DNA of 64,000 nucleotides from Pseudomonadales bacterium (GCA_028285415.1 JANQPF010000022.1:186001-250000), one strand, 5' to 3'. Counted from the stretch's first letter, positions 8,497 through 17,592 are shown. Program-made: numbers and translations. The notes: generated from the sequence alone by a model not told the origin.

Positions 8497-8520
8497 GTTA
8501 TTGACATTGATGTCAATAAC
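8497..8520. promoter_or_regulatory. Palindromic operator 2 between coq4 and tetR, overlapping TTGACA hexamers
   Basis: The arms GTTATTGACAT (8497-8507) and ATGTCAATAAC (8510-8520) form a perfect 11-bp inverted repeat around TG. Each arm contains TTGACA read outward on its own strand, identical to the sigma-70 -35 consensus, although no convincing -10 was found at standard spacing. Together with operator 1 this makes a strong case for autoregulated divergent control by the TetR protein. Confidence 0.72.
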
Positions 8521-8583
8521 AAATCACTGGCTTTGTCCAATCGCTCCCACTTTAATAGGTGCTTTCAAGCCAGAGGGCATACC

Positions 8584-9156
8584 GTGAACGTAAGGCGCCG
8601 GCGCACCGCGGAAGAATCCAGATCGCTGATTCTGGAGGTTGCTGCCCGGCGTCTGCGCGAGCACGGCATGGATGGACTGAACATTACGGGCGTTGCCGAG
8701 GAAGCCGGAATATCCCACGCGACGCTCATTCACCACTTCGGGTCCAGCGGCGGTATGCGCGAGGCGCTGGCCAACAAGATGACGCTCGATCTGATGGCTG
8801 ATCTGGTGAGTGCGCTCGGCGAGAAAGTGCCGCCGCGCGAGCTCATCAGTAATGTGTTCGATGCGCTGGCTGCAGGGGGTCACGCCAAGCTGATCGCCTG
8901 GCGGGCGGTGGATGGAGAAGGCGACCCCAGTCAGTACGACCTTGCCGCCGTCACGGAGATGTTCGAGCGTCTCATTGCGACGTCAGCCGAGGTGCTCAAT
9001 CCCGAGAATCAGGAGGAGCTGCGACAGGTCATTTATCTGGTTGCCATTGCCGCGATCGGGCATGGGCTTGCGGGTGCGACGCTCGCCCGGGTGCTCGGCA
9101 TGTCGAATGAAGAGGTGCATGCCTTTCCAGAGTGGTTGAACGAACGCCTTTCCTGA
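8584..9156 (+). CDS. TetR/AcrR family transcriptional regulator
   Basis: The product is 190 residues with an N-terminal TetR DNA-binding domain: RRRRTAEESRSLILEVAARR is followed by the helix-turn-helix around ITGVAEEAGISHATLIHHFG, close to the TetR consensus. A helical ligand-binding domain follows. I chose the GTG at 8584 because AGAGG lies about 6 nt upstream and the upstream codons do not look like coding sequence. The ligand is unknown. Its position opposite coq4 with twin palindromes between them suggests it represses itself and coq4. Confidence 0.88.
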   Translation: MNVRRRRTAEESRSLILEVAARRLREHGMDGLNITGVAEEAGISHATLIHHFGSSGGMREALANKMTLDLMADLVSALGEKVPPRELISNVFDALAAGGHAKLIAWRAVDGEGDPSQYDLAAVTEMFERLIATSAEVLNPENQEELRQVIYLVAIAAIGHGLAGATLARVLGMSNEEVHAFPEWLNERLS

Positions 9157-9174
9157 GGACATGCCACAAAAAAA

Positions 9175-9195
9175 CCCCGGCGGTGCCGGGGTTTT
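9175..9195. terminator. Bidirectional intrinsic terminator
   Basis: CCCCGGC (9175-9181), loop GGT, and GCCGGGG (9185-9191) form a 7-bp GC stem flanked by an A tract on the left and TTTT on the right. It therefore works for both the tetR gene ending at 9156 and the small minus-strand gene ending at 9266. Confidence 0.85.
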
Positions 9196-9265
9196 CCCTG
9201 GGGTCCGTTGCCAGACCCTGATCCTCGCGATGGTTACCGCAAGGACTCCCTCTACGGTAACCGCG

Positions 9266-9403
9266 TTACGCGGCTTCGGCGCTGTACTGCTCCAGCTGTT
9301 CCAGAGCATTGCTGAGCGCTTTGTAAAAAAGTTCCGGATTGAACTCTTCTTCCAGCATCTCCTCGAGGGCTTCCAGCTCCAGTTCTTCGCGCAGATCGCT
9401 CAT
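9266..9403 (-). CDS. 45-residue acidic small protein, function unknown
   Basis: A small open frame starts at ATG 9403 with a purine-rich AAGGGAAG ribosome site. It encodes a strongly acidic, probably helical peptide (MSDLREELELEALEEMLEEE, then NPELFYKALSNALEQLEQYS). The Leu/Glu spacing fits an amphipathic helix or short coiled coil. It is a free-standing unit: a terminator lies just downstream, and about 200 bases separate it from the next gene upstream. I recognise no family. Reality is supported by the ribosome site and isolated context, not by homology. Confidence 0.55.
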   Translation of the reverse strand: MSDLREELELEALEEMLEEEFNPELFYKALSNALEQLEQYSAEAA

Positions 9404-9562
9404 ATCACACTTCCCTTTGTTATCGATAGATCCAGTGAAACGGATCATTAGATAAACCCGCTTCCGGTTGCGTGAACTGGTTCACCGTTGTGGATCTTTG
9501 TTGCCCGCTGTGTTCCAGATTCGGGCCAATAGTGCCCCCGCCATTGTGTCTTGTGTGGCGGA

Positions 9563-9584
9563 GATCACACTTCCTTGTGTGATC
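9563..9584. promoter_or_regulatory. 22-bp inverted repeat between LLM oxidoreductase and small acidic gene
   Basis: GATCACAC, spacer TTCCTT, then GTGTGATC is a perfect 8-bp inverted repeat with a 6-bp spacer. It sits just downstream of the LLM stop and 160 bases upstream of the small acidic gene. It has no T tract, so an operator is as likely as an RNA hairpin. The 11-mer ATCACACTTCC recurs over the ribosome site of the small gene at 9403-9413. Confidence 0.45.
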
Positions 9585-9600
9585 GAACGCGTGTGGTGGT

Positions 9601-10638
9601 CTACAGCATCTCGCCCGCAACGAGCTCCAGCGCCTCCGGCTGCTGGCAGCCGAGCAGCATTGCGCCTACCTGGCCTTTGCCGGCAGCTTCCCGCCAGCGT
9701 CCCAGACGCTCCTTGATGCGCTCGGCGGGACCAACCAGGTGGCAGGCGTCGATGAGTTCCGCAGGTACCGCCGCGGCTGCCTCGTCTCTTTTCCCCGCGA
9801 GGAACAGGTCCTGAATTTCCACCGCAGCGTCCTCGAAGCCGAGGGCTTTGGCGTAGTTGTTGTAGAAGTTTTTGTCGCGAGCGCCCATGCCGCCGATATA
9901 AAGCGCCATGTTGCCCCGGATCGGCATCATGCACTGTTCCACGTCGTCACCCATGATCACGGTGACGAAAGGAGAGACTTCAAACTGGGTCAGGTCTTTG
10001 TCGCCGGCTGCGGCAAATCCTTTCTGGATGGGATCTTCGAAAACGGAGTACTTTTCCGGGTCCATCCAGATGGGGAAGAATCCGTCGCAGACCTCCGCCG
10101 CGGCGGCAACGCCCGCCGGCGTGATGCTGGCCGCGAAGATCGGGATGTCCTCTTCACAGTGCAGAATGCTCTTCAGCGGTTTGCCGAGTCCGGTAGCGCC
10201 TTCGCCGGTGTAGGGCAGCTGGTACATCTGGCCGTCGAATGCCGCTTTGTCCTCCCGTGCAAAAATTGTCTTCATGATTTCCACGTACTCTTTCAGGCGG
10301 GTAATCGGCTTGCCGTAGGGTACGCCGTGCCAGCCTTCTACAACCTGAGGGCCGGAAGCGCCGAGGCCGCAGATGAATCGCCCACCGGAAAGCTCTGCCA
10401 GGCTCATGGCCGTCATCGCAGCCATCGCGGGGGTCCGCGCCGGCATCTGCATGATGGCGGTGCCGACTTTGATCTTTTCCGTCTGGGCAAGTATCCAGGT
10501 TGCCGGGGTGATGGCGTCGCCGCCGTAGGCTTCCGCCGTCCACACCGAGTCATAGCCGAGGGCTTCGGCGTGCTTGATGGCTTCCATGTTGATGTTGACG
10601 CGGGCGCCGATGCCGCCGCCGAGAATGCCTAACTTCAT
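9601..10638 (-). CDS. LLM class flavin/F420-dependent oxidoreductase
   Basis: This 345-residue luciferase-like monooxygenase-fold protein shows the family hallmarks: MKLGILGGGIG opening, AEALGYDSVWTAEAYGGD, LAELSGGRFICGLGASGPQVVEGWHG, and a C-terminal VGPAERIKERLGRWREAAG. It is a cytosolic TIM-barrel enzyme using reduced FMN or F420. It resembles the F420-type LLM proteins common in mycobacteria and in marine proteobacteria that degrade steroids or fatty acids. It follows the enoyl-CoA hydratase by 44 bases and is the last gene of an apparent MFS / hydratase / LLM operon. The substrate is unknown. Confidence 0.88.
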   Translation of the reverse strand: MKLGILGGGIGARVNINMEAIKHAEALGYDSVWTAEAYGGDAITPATWILAQTEKIKVGTAIMQMPARTPAMAAMTAMSLAELSGGRFICGLGASGPQVVEGWHGVPYGKPITRLKEYVEIMKTIFAREDKAAFDGQMYQLPYTGEGATGLGKPLKSILHCEEDIPIFAASITPAGVAAAAEVCDGFFPIWMDPEKYSVFEDPIQKGFAAAGDKDLTQFEVSPFVTVIMGDDVEQCMMPIRGNMALYIGGMGARDKNFYNNYAKALGFEDAAVEIQDLFLAGKRDEAAAAVPAELIDACHLVGPAERIKERLGRWREAAGKGQVGAMLLGCQQPEALELVAGEML

Positions 10639-10682
10639 GGTGATACTCCTTGATTGATTGTCTTGTGACTGATTGTCTGGGG

Positions 10683-11519
10683 TTAGTTACCGGTAAACAC
10701 GGGCTGGGTCTTGTCGACAAACGCCCGCGCTGCGTTTTTGTGGTCCTCACTCAAACCGGCGTGGACGTGGTGCGTCGCTTCGAGGTCGAGACACTCGATG
10801 ACGTCTCCGCCCTGGGCCACGCGGTTGAAGTTCTCTTTCATGTAGCGATAGGCAATGGGTGGACCTTCTGCGAGGCGGCGAGCCATCGCCATCGTGGCCG
10901 CTGTCAGCTCTTCCGCGGGGACAACCTGATTGGCAATGCCGAGACGCAGGCACTCATCACTGCTCACCCGATCGGAGAGATAGTAGATTTCTCTTGCCTT
11001 ACCCTGTCCCACCAGATGCGAAAGAAAGTAGGTGCCGCCGTAGTCGCCGCTGAAGCCCACCTTGGCGAACGCGCTCGTAATGAACGCGGTATCCGCCATG
11101 ATGCGCAAATCGGCTGCGAGGGCTAACGACAAGCCGGCTCCCGCAGCGGGACCAGGCAGACTCGCAATGACGGGCTTTGGCATGAGATGCATCCGTCCGG
11201 CGGTGTTGCGCTGGTTGAGTCGCTGATTGTGGATTCGCTCATCGAGCGTGGCGCTCCGTCCACCGCTGCCGGCGTCGCCGCCGGAAGCCATGCCTTTGAC
11301 GTCACCACCGGCACAGAACGCGCCTCCGGCGCCGGTGATGACAACACAGCGCACGTCCGCGGAACGCTCGGCGTAGTCCAGGCTGCGATCGAGTGCCGCA
11401 GTCATCGGACCCGACATGGCGTTACGCGCTTCCGGGCGATTCAAGGTGATGACGGCAACGCCGTCCTCGACATGTGCCAGGCAGTGTTCCGTGCCGGTAT
11501 CAATGTTTTCTTTTGCCAC
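10683..11519 (-). CDS. Enoyl-CoA hydratase/isomerase family protein
   Basis: This 278-residue crotonase-fold protein contains the two oxyanion-hole regions: FCAGGDVKGM, with a preceding VVITGAGGA, and LPGPAAGAGLSLALAADLRI. The motif AFAKVGFSGDYGGTYFL has Asp where PaaG-type isomerases and some hydratases place their catalytic acid. It probably hydrates or isomerises an unsaturated acyl-CoA in a catabolic pathway. The GTG start at 11519 follows a strong GGAGGAGGAGA Shine-Dalgarno; the open frame upstream of it overlaps the MFS gene and is not coding. Only 16 bases separate it from the upstream MFS gene. Confidence 0.9.
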   Translation of the reverse strand: MAKENIDTGTEHCLAHVEDGVAVITLNRPEARNAMSGPMTAALDRSLDYAERSADVRCVVITGAGGAFCAGGDVKGMASGGDAGSGGRSATLDERIHNQRLNQRNTAGRMHLMPKPVIASLPGPAAGAGLSLALAADLRIMADTAFITSAFAKVGFSGDYGGTYFLSHLVGQGKAREIYYLSDRVSSDECLRLGIANQVVPAEELTAATMAMARRLAEGPPIAYRYMKENFNRVAQGGDVIECLDLEATHHVHAGLSEDHKNAARAFVDKTQPVFTGN

Positions 11520-11535
11520 TGTCTCCTCCTCCCGT

Positions 11536-12852
11536 TCAGGCTGGCGCCGCACCGATCTGCTGCGCCTCGTTGGTTTCGAGATCTGCTCGCAGCGAGCGGG
11601 CGCCGACGAAGTAATGTCCCGCCGCCCACACGTTGGCAATGACCGCAATACAGAGCGCGTAGCGCAGCGACAGGGCATCACTCGCGTAGATGGGTTCGAG
11701 TAGATCGCTGACGACGCCAACAAGAAACGGTCCTAACCCCATGCCTATGATATTCAAAACGAACAGCAATATCGCGGAAGCAACCGCGCGCATGCGCAGG
11801 CTGACGAGCCCCTGGGTCATCGCAAAAGACGGACCCAGGTACATGCCGCCGAGGATAGATGCGATACCAAGCGCGGCGATGACCATATAGAAATTGCCAT
11901 GCAGGTACGCCGTGTACTGGACCGGCACCATCATGATCGTCGATATCCCGGGCACCCATAGATACCAGCGGCGATCCCCCGACTGGTCCGACCAGCGATC
12001 CGCGAGATACCCGCCCAGGAAGGTGCCTATTGCGCCGATGCCGTAGACGACGGCGAGCCAGAATCCGACCTGGGTTTCCGCCATGTCGTGATTGCGCAGC
12101 AGAAACGGCGCGTTCCAGGTGCCAACGCCGTATCCGACAAACGCGTGCAGCCCCGCGGCAAAGGCAATGTGTCGGAACGAAACGCGTGCCCAGAGCGTGG
12201 ACATGACGTCTTTCACGCCGGGTGCGGGGAGGTTTGCCTGCTCGCTGGTGTGACCGTCAGCCATGCCGCGAGGCGGTTCTCTGAGCGTCAACCAGATGAC
12301 TGCGGCAACTGCGATGCCGGGTAGACCAACGAGCACAAAGGTCTGCCGCCAGCCGAGCACCTCCGAACCCCAGCCGCCAACGGCGTTGCCGATCATCGAG
12401 CCGACCGGAATACCGAGCGCGTAGATGGAAAGCGCCGTCGCACGCGTGCTCACCGGGAAATAGTCGGAGATGAGCGAATGGCTGGGCGGACTGGCGCCGG
12501 CTTCGCCGACGCCAACGCCGATGCGGGCAAGCAGGAGCATCCAGAAATTCTGCGCGAAACCGCAGAGCGCGGTCATTGCGCTCCACACGATCATGGCAAT
12601 CGAAAGAATCCGCACCCTGCTGGTGCGATCGGCGAGAGCCGCGATGGGTATACCCAGCGTGGTATAGAAAATGGCGAACGCAAGCCCCCCGAGGAGGCCA
12701 AGCTGGGTGTCGTTCAGCAGCAGATCCTGTTTGATCGGCTCCAGCAGTATCGACAGAATCGAGCGGTCGACGAAATTGACGACGTAGCCCAGAAACAAGA
12801 TCCCCAACGCGTAGTTTCGATAACGCGGCGTGAACTCGGAGCCGTTGTTCAA
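11536..12852 (-). CDS. MFS transporter (spinster-like, 12 TM)
   Basis: This 438-residue major facilitator has about 12 hydrophobic segments and the loop 2-3 motif region ALADRTSRVRILSIAMIVWS. RIGVGVGEAGASPPSHSLI is typical of the spinster-like MFS subfamily (COG0477) often found beside acyl-CoA catabolic genes. It is an inner-membrane carrier, probably importing an organic acid or related substrate for the hydratase and LLM enzyme encoded next. The direction of transport and the substrate are inference. It lies 24 bases downstream of the alpha/beta hydrolase, so all four genes may share a transcript. Confidence 0.9.
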   Translation of the reverse strand: MNNGSEFTPRYRNYALGILFLGYVVNFVDRSILSILLEPIKQDLLLNDTQLGLLGGLAFAIFYTTLGIPIAALADRTSRVRILSIAMIVWSAMTALCGFAQNFWMLLLARIGVGVGEAGASPPSHSLISDYFPVSTRATALSIYALGIPVGSMIGNAVGGWGSEVLGWRQTFVLVGLPGIAVAAVIWLTLREPPRGMADGHTSEQANLPAPGVKDVMSTLWARVSFRHIAFAAGLHAFVGYGVGTWNAPFLLRNHDMAETQVGFWLAVVYGIGAIGTFLGGYLADRWSDQSGDRRWYLWVPGISTIMMVPVQYTAYLHGNFYMVIAALGIASILGGMYLGPSFAMTQGLVSLRMRAVASAILLFVLNIIGMGLGPFLVGVVSDLLEPIYASDALSLRYALCIAVIANVWAAGHYFVGARSLRADLETNEAQQIGAAPA

Positions 12853-12876
12853 AACGTCAGATCCGTAATGGTGGGT

Positions 12877-13794
12877 TCAGGAGCGGCTCAGCAGCCACCA
12901 GCGCATGGTGGTCGTCACGAGCTCCGCCGCATCCTGCTGCACGAAGTGCCCCGCCTCGGGTGCCGTGACAATGGTCAGATCCGCGTCTATCCAGTCCCAG
13001 GTGTTGTTGAGACCGTCGGAGTGCAGCGCGGTGTCCTTGAGCCCGTGAAAGACGAGGACCGGCATGTTGAGACGCGGCGGCGGTGGCGGAGCGGGTGCGC
13101 CAGGCTCCGGCGGCGCCGGGTAGTTGGCCTTGTAGTAGTTGAGCATGCCTGCGAAATTGGAACGCTCGAAGGCCTCAACGTAGTGTGCTTTCGCCGCTGG
13201 ATCGGCAACCCAGCCGGCCAGGGTGTCGGCGCGCATGGGTCCGCCGAACATGATGTCGGGATCTTCCGGAGAGCCTTCGCGGAAACGACGCGCGTAGTCG
13301 CTGTTGCGCTGCTGCTCCGGGTTGGTGGCAAGCTCCCTGCCCATGCCGGTGGGGTGAGGCAGATTCAGCACGATCAGGCGTTCGGTCATTGCCGGCAGGG
13401 CGAACGCAAACTGCCAGGCGACCGCGCCGCCCCAGTCGTGACCGACGACGGTGGCTTTGTCGTGACCAAGATGCCGGATGACAGCGGCGACGTCGCCGAT
13501 GAGGTGCGGCATGGCATAGTTATCGACGCCCTCGGGCTGGCCGCTCTTGTTGTAGCCGCGCTGGTCGATGGCAACCACCTGGAACTCGTTCTTCAGCCCC
13601 TGCATCTGGTGCCGCCAGCTGTACCAGAAATCGGGAAAGCCGTGGATCATCACCACCAGCGGGCCTTCACCGACGCTGGCGTAGTGGATTTTTACCCCGT
13701 TGTTGTCGGCGAAGCCGTGACTGACCTCGTCGTGCAGATCCCCGTGGGCACCTGACGCCACTGCGGCAAGCAGCAGTAGAATTCCCAATCGCAT
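12877..13794 (-). CDS. Exported alpha/beta hydrolase, epoxide hydrolase/dehalogenase-like
   Basis: The 305-residue protein starts with a signal peptide ([18 protein letters not shown]). It shows [10 protein letters not shown] as the oxyanion motif, the nucleophile elbow GHDWGG with Asp120, and a C-terminal EAGHFVQQ histidine. An Asp nucleophile is characteristic of epoxide hydrolases and haloalkane dehalogenases rather than serine esterases. A proline-rich insertion ([13 protein letters not shown], near residue 230) lies in the cap region. A GGGGAGA ribosome site precedes the ATG. It is probably periplasmic and leads the minus-strand catabolic operon. Confidence 0.88.
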   Translation of the reverse strand: MRLGILLLLAAVASGAHGDLHDEVSHGFADNNGVKIHYASVGEGPLVVMIHGFPDFWYSWRHQMQGLKNEFQVVAIDQRGYNKSGQPEGVDNYAMPHLIGDVAAVIRHLGHDKATVVGHDWGGAVAWQFAFALPAMTERLIVLNLPHPTGMGRELATNPEQQRNSDYARRFREGSPEDPDIMFGGPMRADTLAGWVADPAAKAHYVEAFERSNFAGMLNYYKANYPAPPEPGAPAPPPPPRLNMPVLVFHGLKDTALHSDGLNNTWDWIDADLTIVTAPEAGHFVQQDAAELVTTTMRWWLLSRS

Positions 13795-14063
13795 AGTGTT
13801 CTCCCCTTCAGGAGACGCATAGTAACAGCCTCAGCGGGGAGGGGTAGGGCACGCCAGCGCGCCGTGCCCGGCAGGCACAGGTGCAGGAGGGTGCACGCAC
13901 GCCGGCCCGTTTTGTCCGGCTCGCCAGGCAAAAAACGACAAAAAGGCTGCACATGTGTGGTTTCCCGGGCAATCGAAAGTGTGGCCAATTGCGTGGATCG
14001 GGTAAACCGTATCCGCCTAGACTGCACTAACTACTGTCACCCGTTTACGGATGGTGGATTGTC

Positions 14064-15770
14064 ATGGGAAGCGTGTTTGAGCGCCGTTGGCTGATGCGCT
14101 CGTTGTCCGGAATTCTGCTCCTCACCCTCGTTGCCTGCGGTGGCGGTGGCGGCGGCAGTGGAAGGGGTGGTGGCGGTGGCCAACCGCCCAATCCCGCACC
14201 GCAGCCCCCGACGTCGCAGGAGATTGCGGCCGCGTCTCTGAGCGCCTCGCAAGCGACGTTCGGTCTCCCATACGATGACATCGTCACCCTGGCTGAAGTG
14301 GGGCTCGACGACTGGCTGGATCAGCAGTTTGCCGTCGCACCCACGCTGCACGCACCGGTGGTGACGGAGCTCCTCGGCATGCTCGATCGCGGGGAGCTGC
14401 CGGACGTGGACGACGACGTCGAGCACCTGATCACGTTCAGGCGTTATGCCTGGTGGAACCGTGCGATGACGGCGCCGGATCTTCTGCGTCAGCGGGTGGC
14501 GTTTGCGCTGTCACAGATCTTTGTCGTTTCCGACAACGTCGACACGCTCATCGTCTATCCCTATGCACTCAGTACCTACTACGACGTGCTGCTCCGTAAC
14601 AGCTTCGGTAACTACCGGGATTTACTCGAGGAGATCACGCTGCATCCGGCCATGGGGATTTACCTCAGCCACGTGAACAACGCGAAAGCCGATCCGGCGA
14701 ACAACATTTTCCCGGACGAGAATTTTGCGCGGGAGATCATGCAGCTCTTCTCGATCGGACTCTTTGAGCTGAACCCGGACGGCACCGAGGTGCTCGACGG
14801 CAACGGCCAGCCTATACCAACCTACGACAATGACGATATCCGCGAGATGGCAAAAATTTTCACCGGGCTTTCTTTCGGTGGACCGGACGCTGCGTTCGGC
14901 AGACAGCAACCGCGCTTCGTTGATGCCATGGTGATGTTCGAAGACTTTCATGAAACCGGCGACAAGGCGCTGCTCAATGGTCTGGTCGTGCCCGGCGGCC
15001 AGACGGGCATGGAAGACATCGATGCGGCGCTCGACAATCTGTTCAATCATCCGAACGTGGGGCCGTTCATCGGCAAGCAGCTCATTCAGCGTCTGGTGAC
15101 TTCCAACCCGTCTCCGGCCTACGTATCGCGGGTGACGGCGGCGTTCAACGACACGAATGGCGTTCGGGGTGACATGCGCGCGGTCGTACGCGCCGTGCTG
15201 ACCGACCCTGAGGCGTCGAATCCACCGCGGCCCGACGAAGATGGACGGCTGCGCGAACCGCTGGTGCGCTTCATCAGCATGGCACGCCAGCTGAACGCCA
15301 CCGCGGAAGATGGGCTCTTCTACAACAACGGTTTTCTACAGCAGTTTTTCCTGCGCCAGCATCCGCTCTCCGCCCCCAGCGTGTTCAACTTTTATCTACC
15401 TAATCACTCACCGGCTGGTGCCCTGGCCGACGCCGGTCTGGTTGCTCCGGAGTTTCAGATCACCGACAGCACCACCATCGTTGCCATGACGAACCTCGTC
15501 GATTTTGCGGTGCTCGGCGACTTTGTCATGGACATCCAGGAGCCGTTTGGTGCGGTCAGTCTCGATCTGACGGAGTTCGAAGATCTGCTGGATACCAGCG
15601 ACGCCGCGCTGCTTGATCGTCTGGACGTGCTCTTTACGCGTGGGGAGCTGTCACTCGACACGAGAAACGCGATCCTGGGAGTCATGGCGGACGTCGCGGA
15701 TCCCGAGTTCAGAGCCAGGGCGGCGATTTACCTGGTGCTGGTATCGCCGGATTACGCGGTCAGCGTGTAG
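14064..15770 (+). CDS. DUF1800 family lipoprotein
   Basis: This 568-residue protein has a lipoprotein signal ending in LTLVAC (Cys25), followed by a Gly-rich linker and a DUF1800 domain (COG5267). Recognisable stretches are ASQATFGLPYDDI, WWNRAMTAPDLLRQRVAFALSQIFVVSD, NFAREIMQLFSIGLFELN and IREMAKIFTGLSFGG. The biochemical role is unknown. These genes almost always sit beside a DUF1501 gene, as here, and the pair is thought to act outside the cytoplasmic membrane. An alternative ATG lies at 14094. The next gene starts 12 bases after the stop. Confidence 0.9.
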   Translation: MGSVFERRWLMRSLSGILLLTLVACGGGGGGSGRGGGGGQPPNPAPQPPTSQEIAAASLSASQATFGLPYDDIVTLAEVGLDDWLDQQFAVAPTLHAPVVTELLGMLDRGELPDVDDDVEHLITFRRYAWWNRAMTAPDLLRQRVAFALSQIFVVSDNVDTLIVYPYALSTYYDVLLRNSFGNYRDLLEEITLHPAMGIYLSHVNNAKADPANNIFPDENFAREIMQLFSIGLFELNPDGTEVLDGNGQPIPTYDNDDIREMAKIFTGLSFGGPDAAFGRQQPRFVDAMVMFEDFHETGDKALLNGLVVPGGQTGMEDIDAALDNLFNHPNVGPFIGKQLIQRLVTSNPSPAYVSRVTAAFNDTNGVRGDMRAVVRAVLTDPEASNPPRPDEDGRLREPLVRFISMARQLNATAEDGLFYNNGFLQQFFLRQHPLSAPSVFNFYLPNHSPAGALADAGLVAPEFQITDSTTIVAMTNLVDFAVLGDFVMDIQEPFGAVSLDLTEFEDLLDTSDAALLDRLDVLFTRGELSLDTRNAILGVMADVADPEFRARAAIYLVLVSPDYAVSV

Positions 15771-15782
15771 GAGGAGTTGCAG

Positions 15783-17153
15783 ATGAGCAGTCGAAGGAAG
15801 TTTCTCAAAACCTCAACGCTCGGTTTTGCGGGCTCGAGCGCCGGCCTCACGGCGCTGCAGCTTGGCTTCGTGCGTCAGGCGAGCGCCATGAGCTTTGACG
15901 ACTACAAGGCGCTGGTGTGTATCCTGCTCGCGGGCGGCAACGATTCGTACAACATGGTGGTGCCAAACGATGCCGACCAGTTTGCCGAGTACCAGGCGAT
16001 CCGCGCGGACCTGGCTCTCGAGCAGTCTGAGGTTCTGCCACTCAACGGAACCGCCGGCGGTCGCAGCTACGCGGTGCATCCGGGGATGCCGGAAGTACGA
16101 GATCTCTACAATAGCGGTGAGCTTGCGGTGGTTGCGAACGTCGGTCCGCTCGTTGACTACGTGACCGCCGCGGATGTGGAAGCCGGAGCGCCGATTCCGC
16201 TTGGTGTGTTTTCTCACGCTGATCAGATACAGACCTGGCAGACGGCAGTGCCGTATGCGCGCATTGCGCAGGGCTGGGGTGGCAGGCTTGCTGACGTCAT
16301 GCAGGACGTAAATCCTGCGAACGGGATATCCATGAATATCTCTTTGTCGGGCAGTAACGTCTTCCAGAGTGGCGCGCAGGTATCACCCTACAGCATCGAT
16401 ACGTCCGACGAGGGTGTGCCCGGGATCGGCTCGTACGATGACGGTACGGACTACGGCGCCCTCAAGAAAAGGATGATCGACGACCTGTTCGCGACCACCC
16501 ACTCGAACCTCCTGCGCAGCGAGTATCGTCAGCGCATGGTGGGCGCCATTGAAGCACGGGAGGTATTCGTCGACGCGCTGGCTGCGGGCACGCCCTTCAC
16601 GACGAGCTTCGGCGAAGGACCGTTTTCGACGAGCCTGCGCCAGATTGCCCGGGTCATCGCCGCGCGCAGCCAGCTTGGCGTCAGTCGTCAGGTGTTTTTC
16701 GTCACGGTGGGCGGATGGGACCATCATGATGACGTGCTCGACAATCAGGCGGCCATGCTGCCGGGCATCAGTCAGGGGCTCCGGGAGTTCCGTGACGCGC
16801 TGGTGGAGCTCAACGTATTCAATGACGTCACGACGTTTACGACGTCAGACTTCGGGCGGACGCTGACGTCGAACGGCAAAGGTTCGGACCATGGTTGGGG
16901 TGGACATCATCTGGTGATGGGCGGCGCCGTTGACGGCGGCCAGTTTTTTGGCAGCTATCCGGAGCTTTCAGCGGCGAGCCCGCTCGACGTAGGGCGGGGT
17001 ATATACGTGCCGACGACGTCGGTGGATGAGTACTTCACAGATCTCGCGTTGTGGTACGGCCTTGCCGCTGCGGATCTGGAGACGGTGCTGCCGAACGTGC
17101 GGACGTTCTACAGCCCGGAGTCCGGCGTGCCGGCGTTGGGAATTCTCGGCTAG
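15783..17153 (+). CDS. DUF1501 family Tat-exported protein
   Basis: The 456-residue product has a twin-arginine signal (SSRRKFLKTSTLGFAGSSAG) and the DUF1501 fold (COG4102) of the alkaline phosphatase/sulfatase-like superfamily: VCILLAGGNDSYNMVVP, FFVTVGGWDHHDD, TTSDFGRTLTSNG, SDHGWGGHH. The Asp/His residues in these motifs could bind metal. Tat export implies folding in the cytoplasm, often with a cofactor. The ATG at 15783 is preferred because GAGGAG lies 6 nt upstream; a TTG two codons earlier is too close. It is co-transcribed with the DUF1800 gene. The substrate is unknown. Confidence 0.9.
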   Translation: MSSRRKFLKTSTLGFAGSSAGLTALQLGFVRQASAMSFDDYKALVCILLAGGNDSYNMVVPNDADQFAEYQAIRADLALEQSEVLPLNGTAGGRSYAVHPGMPEVRDLYNSGELAVVANVGPLVDYVTAADVEAGAPIPLGVFSHADQIQTWQTAVPYARIAQGWGGRLADVMQDVNPANGISMNISLSGSNVFQSGAQVSPYSIDTSDEGVPGIGSYDDGTDYGALKKRMIDDLFATTHSNLLRSEYRQRMVGAIEAREVFVDALAAGTPFTTSFGEGPFSTSLRQIARVIAARSQLGVSRQVFFVTVGGWDHHDDVLDNQAAMLPGISQGLREFRDALVELNVFNDVTTFTTSDFGRTLTSNGKGSDHGWGGHHLVMGGAVDGGQFFGSYPELSAASPLDVGRGIYVPTTSVDEYFTDLALWYGLAAADLETVLPNVRTFYSPESGVPALGILG

Positions 17154-17452
17154 CGGCGGACGCGACGCTTCAACCGGTCCAGGCGCTCCTTCCAATACTG
17201 GAACACTTCGGGATCACCGCCACGGTCGGGGTGGTGTTCCTGACACTTCTTGCGCGCTTCCATGATTTCGTGGATCGGCAGCACCAGCTGCAGACCCAGC
17301 GCTTCGATCTCCGCTTCTGATAGCGTGCGCACGGGGCTCGGATCCTCCGGTGGCCGATAAAAACCCCGCCAGTTGCTCATGCTGCGATTGGTGTACGAAA
17401 CCGGTCCGGAGAGACCAAGTTTCCAGGGGTGATTTTTTGCTGGCTTCGGCAT
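17150..17452 (-). CDS. Small protein with J-domain-like HPD motif
   Basis: This 100-residue protein has a C-terminal half, EIMEARKKCQEHHPDRGGD followed by PEVFQYWKERLDRLKRR, matching helix II, the HPD loop (H74-P75-D76) and helix III of a J domain. The first J-domain helix is not obvious. If functional it would stimulate a DnaK-type Hsp70 ATPase; the short form may be a specialised co-chaperone. Its stop overlaps the DUF1501 stop on the opposite strand. The N-terminal 30 residues are basic and unremarkable. Confidence 0.6.
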   Translation of the reverse strand: MPKPAKNHPWKLGLSGPVSYTNRSMSNWRGFYRPPEDPSPVRTLSEAEIEALGLQLVLPIHEIMEARKKCQEHHPDRGGDPEVFQYWKERLDRLKRRVRR

Positions 17453-17592
17453 ACTTATGCTTTAGTACTGATTCCGATTATCGGCGTGCGCCAAAACGAG
17501 CACGTTAACACAAACGGACGGGCATTAGACCAGCCCTTTTCGCCGTTGTGGGACAGAACATACCAATGCAACAAATGCGGGAGGATCATCTG

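Noticed and set aside
8501-8529. Sigma-70 promoter using TTGACA in operator 2
   Set aside because: No acceptable -10 at 16-18 bp on either strand, so only the operator is claimed.
9563-9584. CRP binding site
   Set aside because: The half-sites read TCACA...TGTGA, the reverse order of the CRP consensus TGTGA-N6-TCACA.
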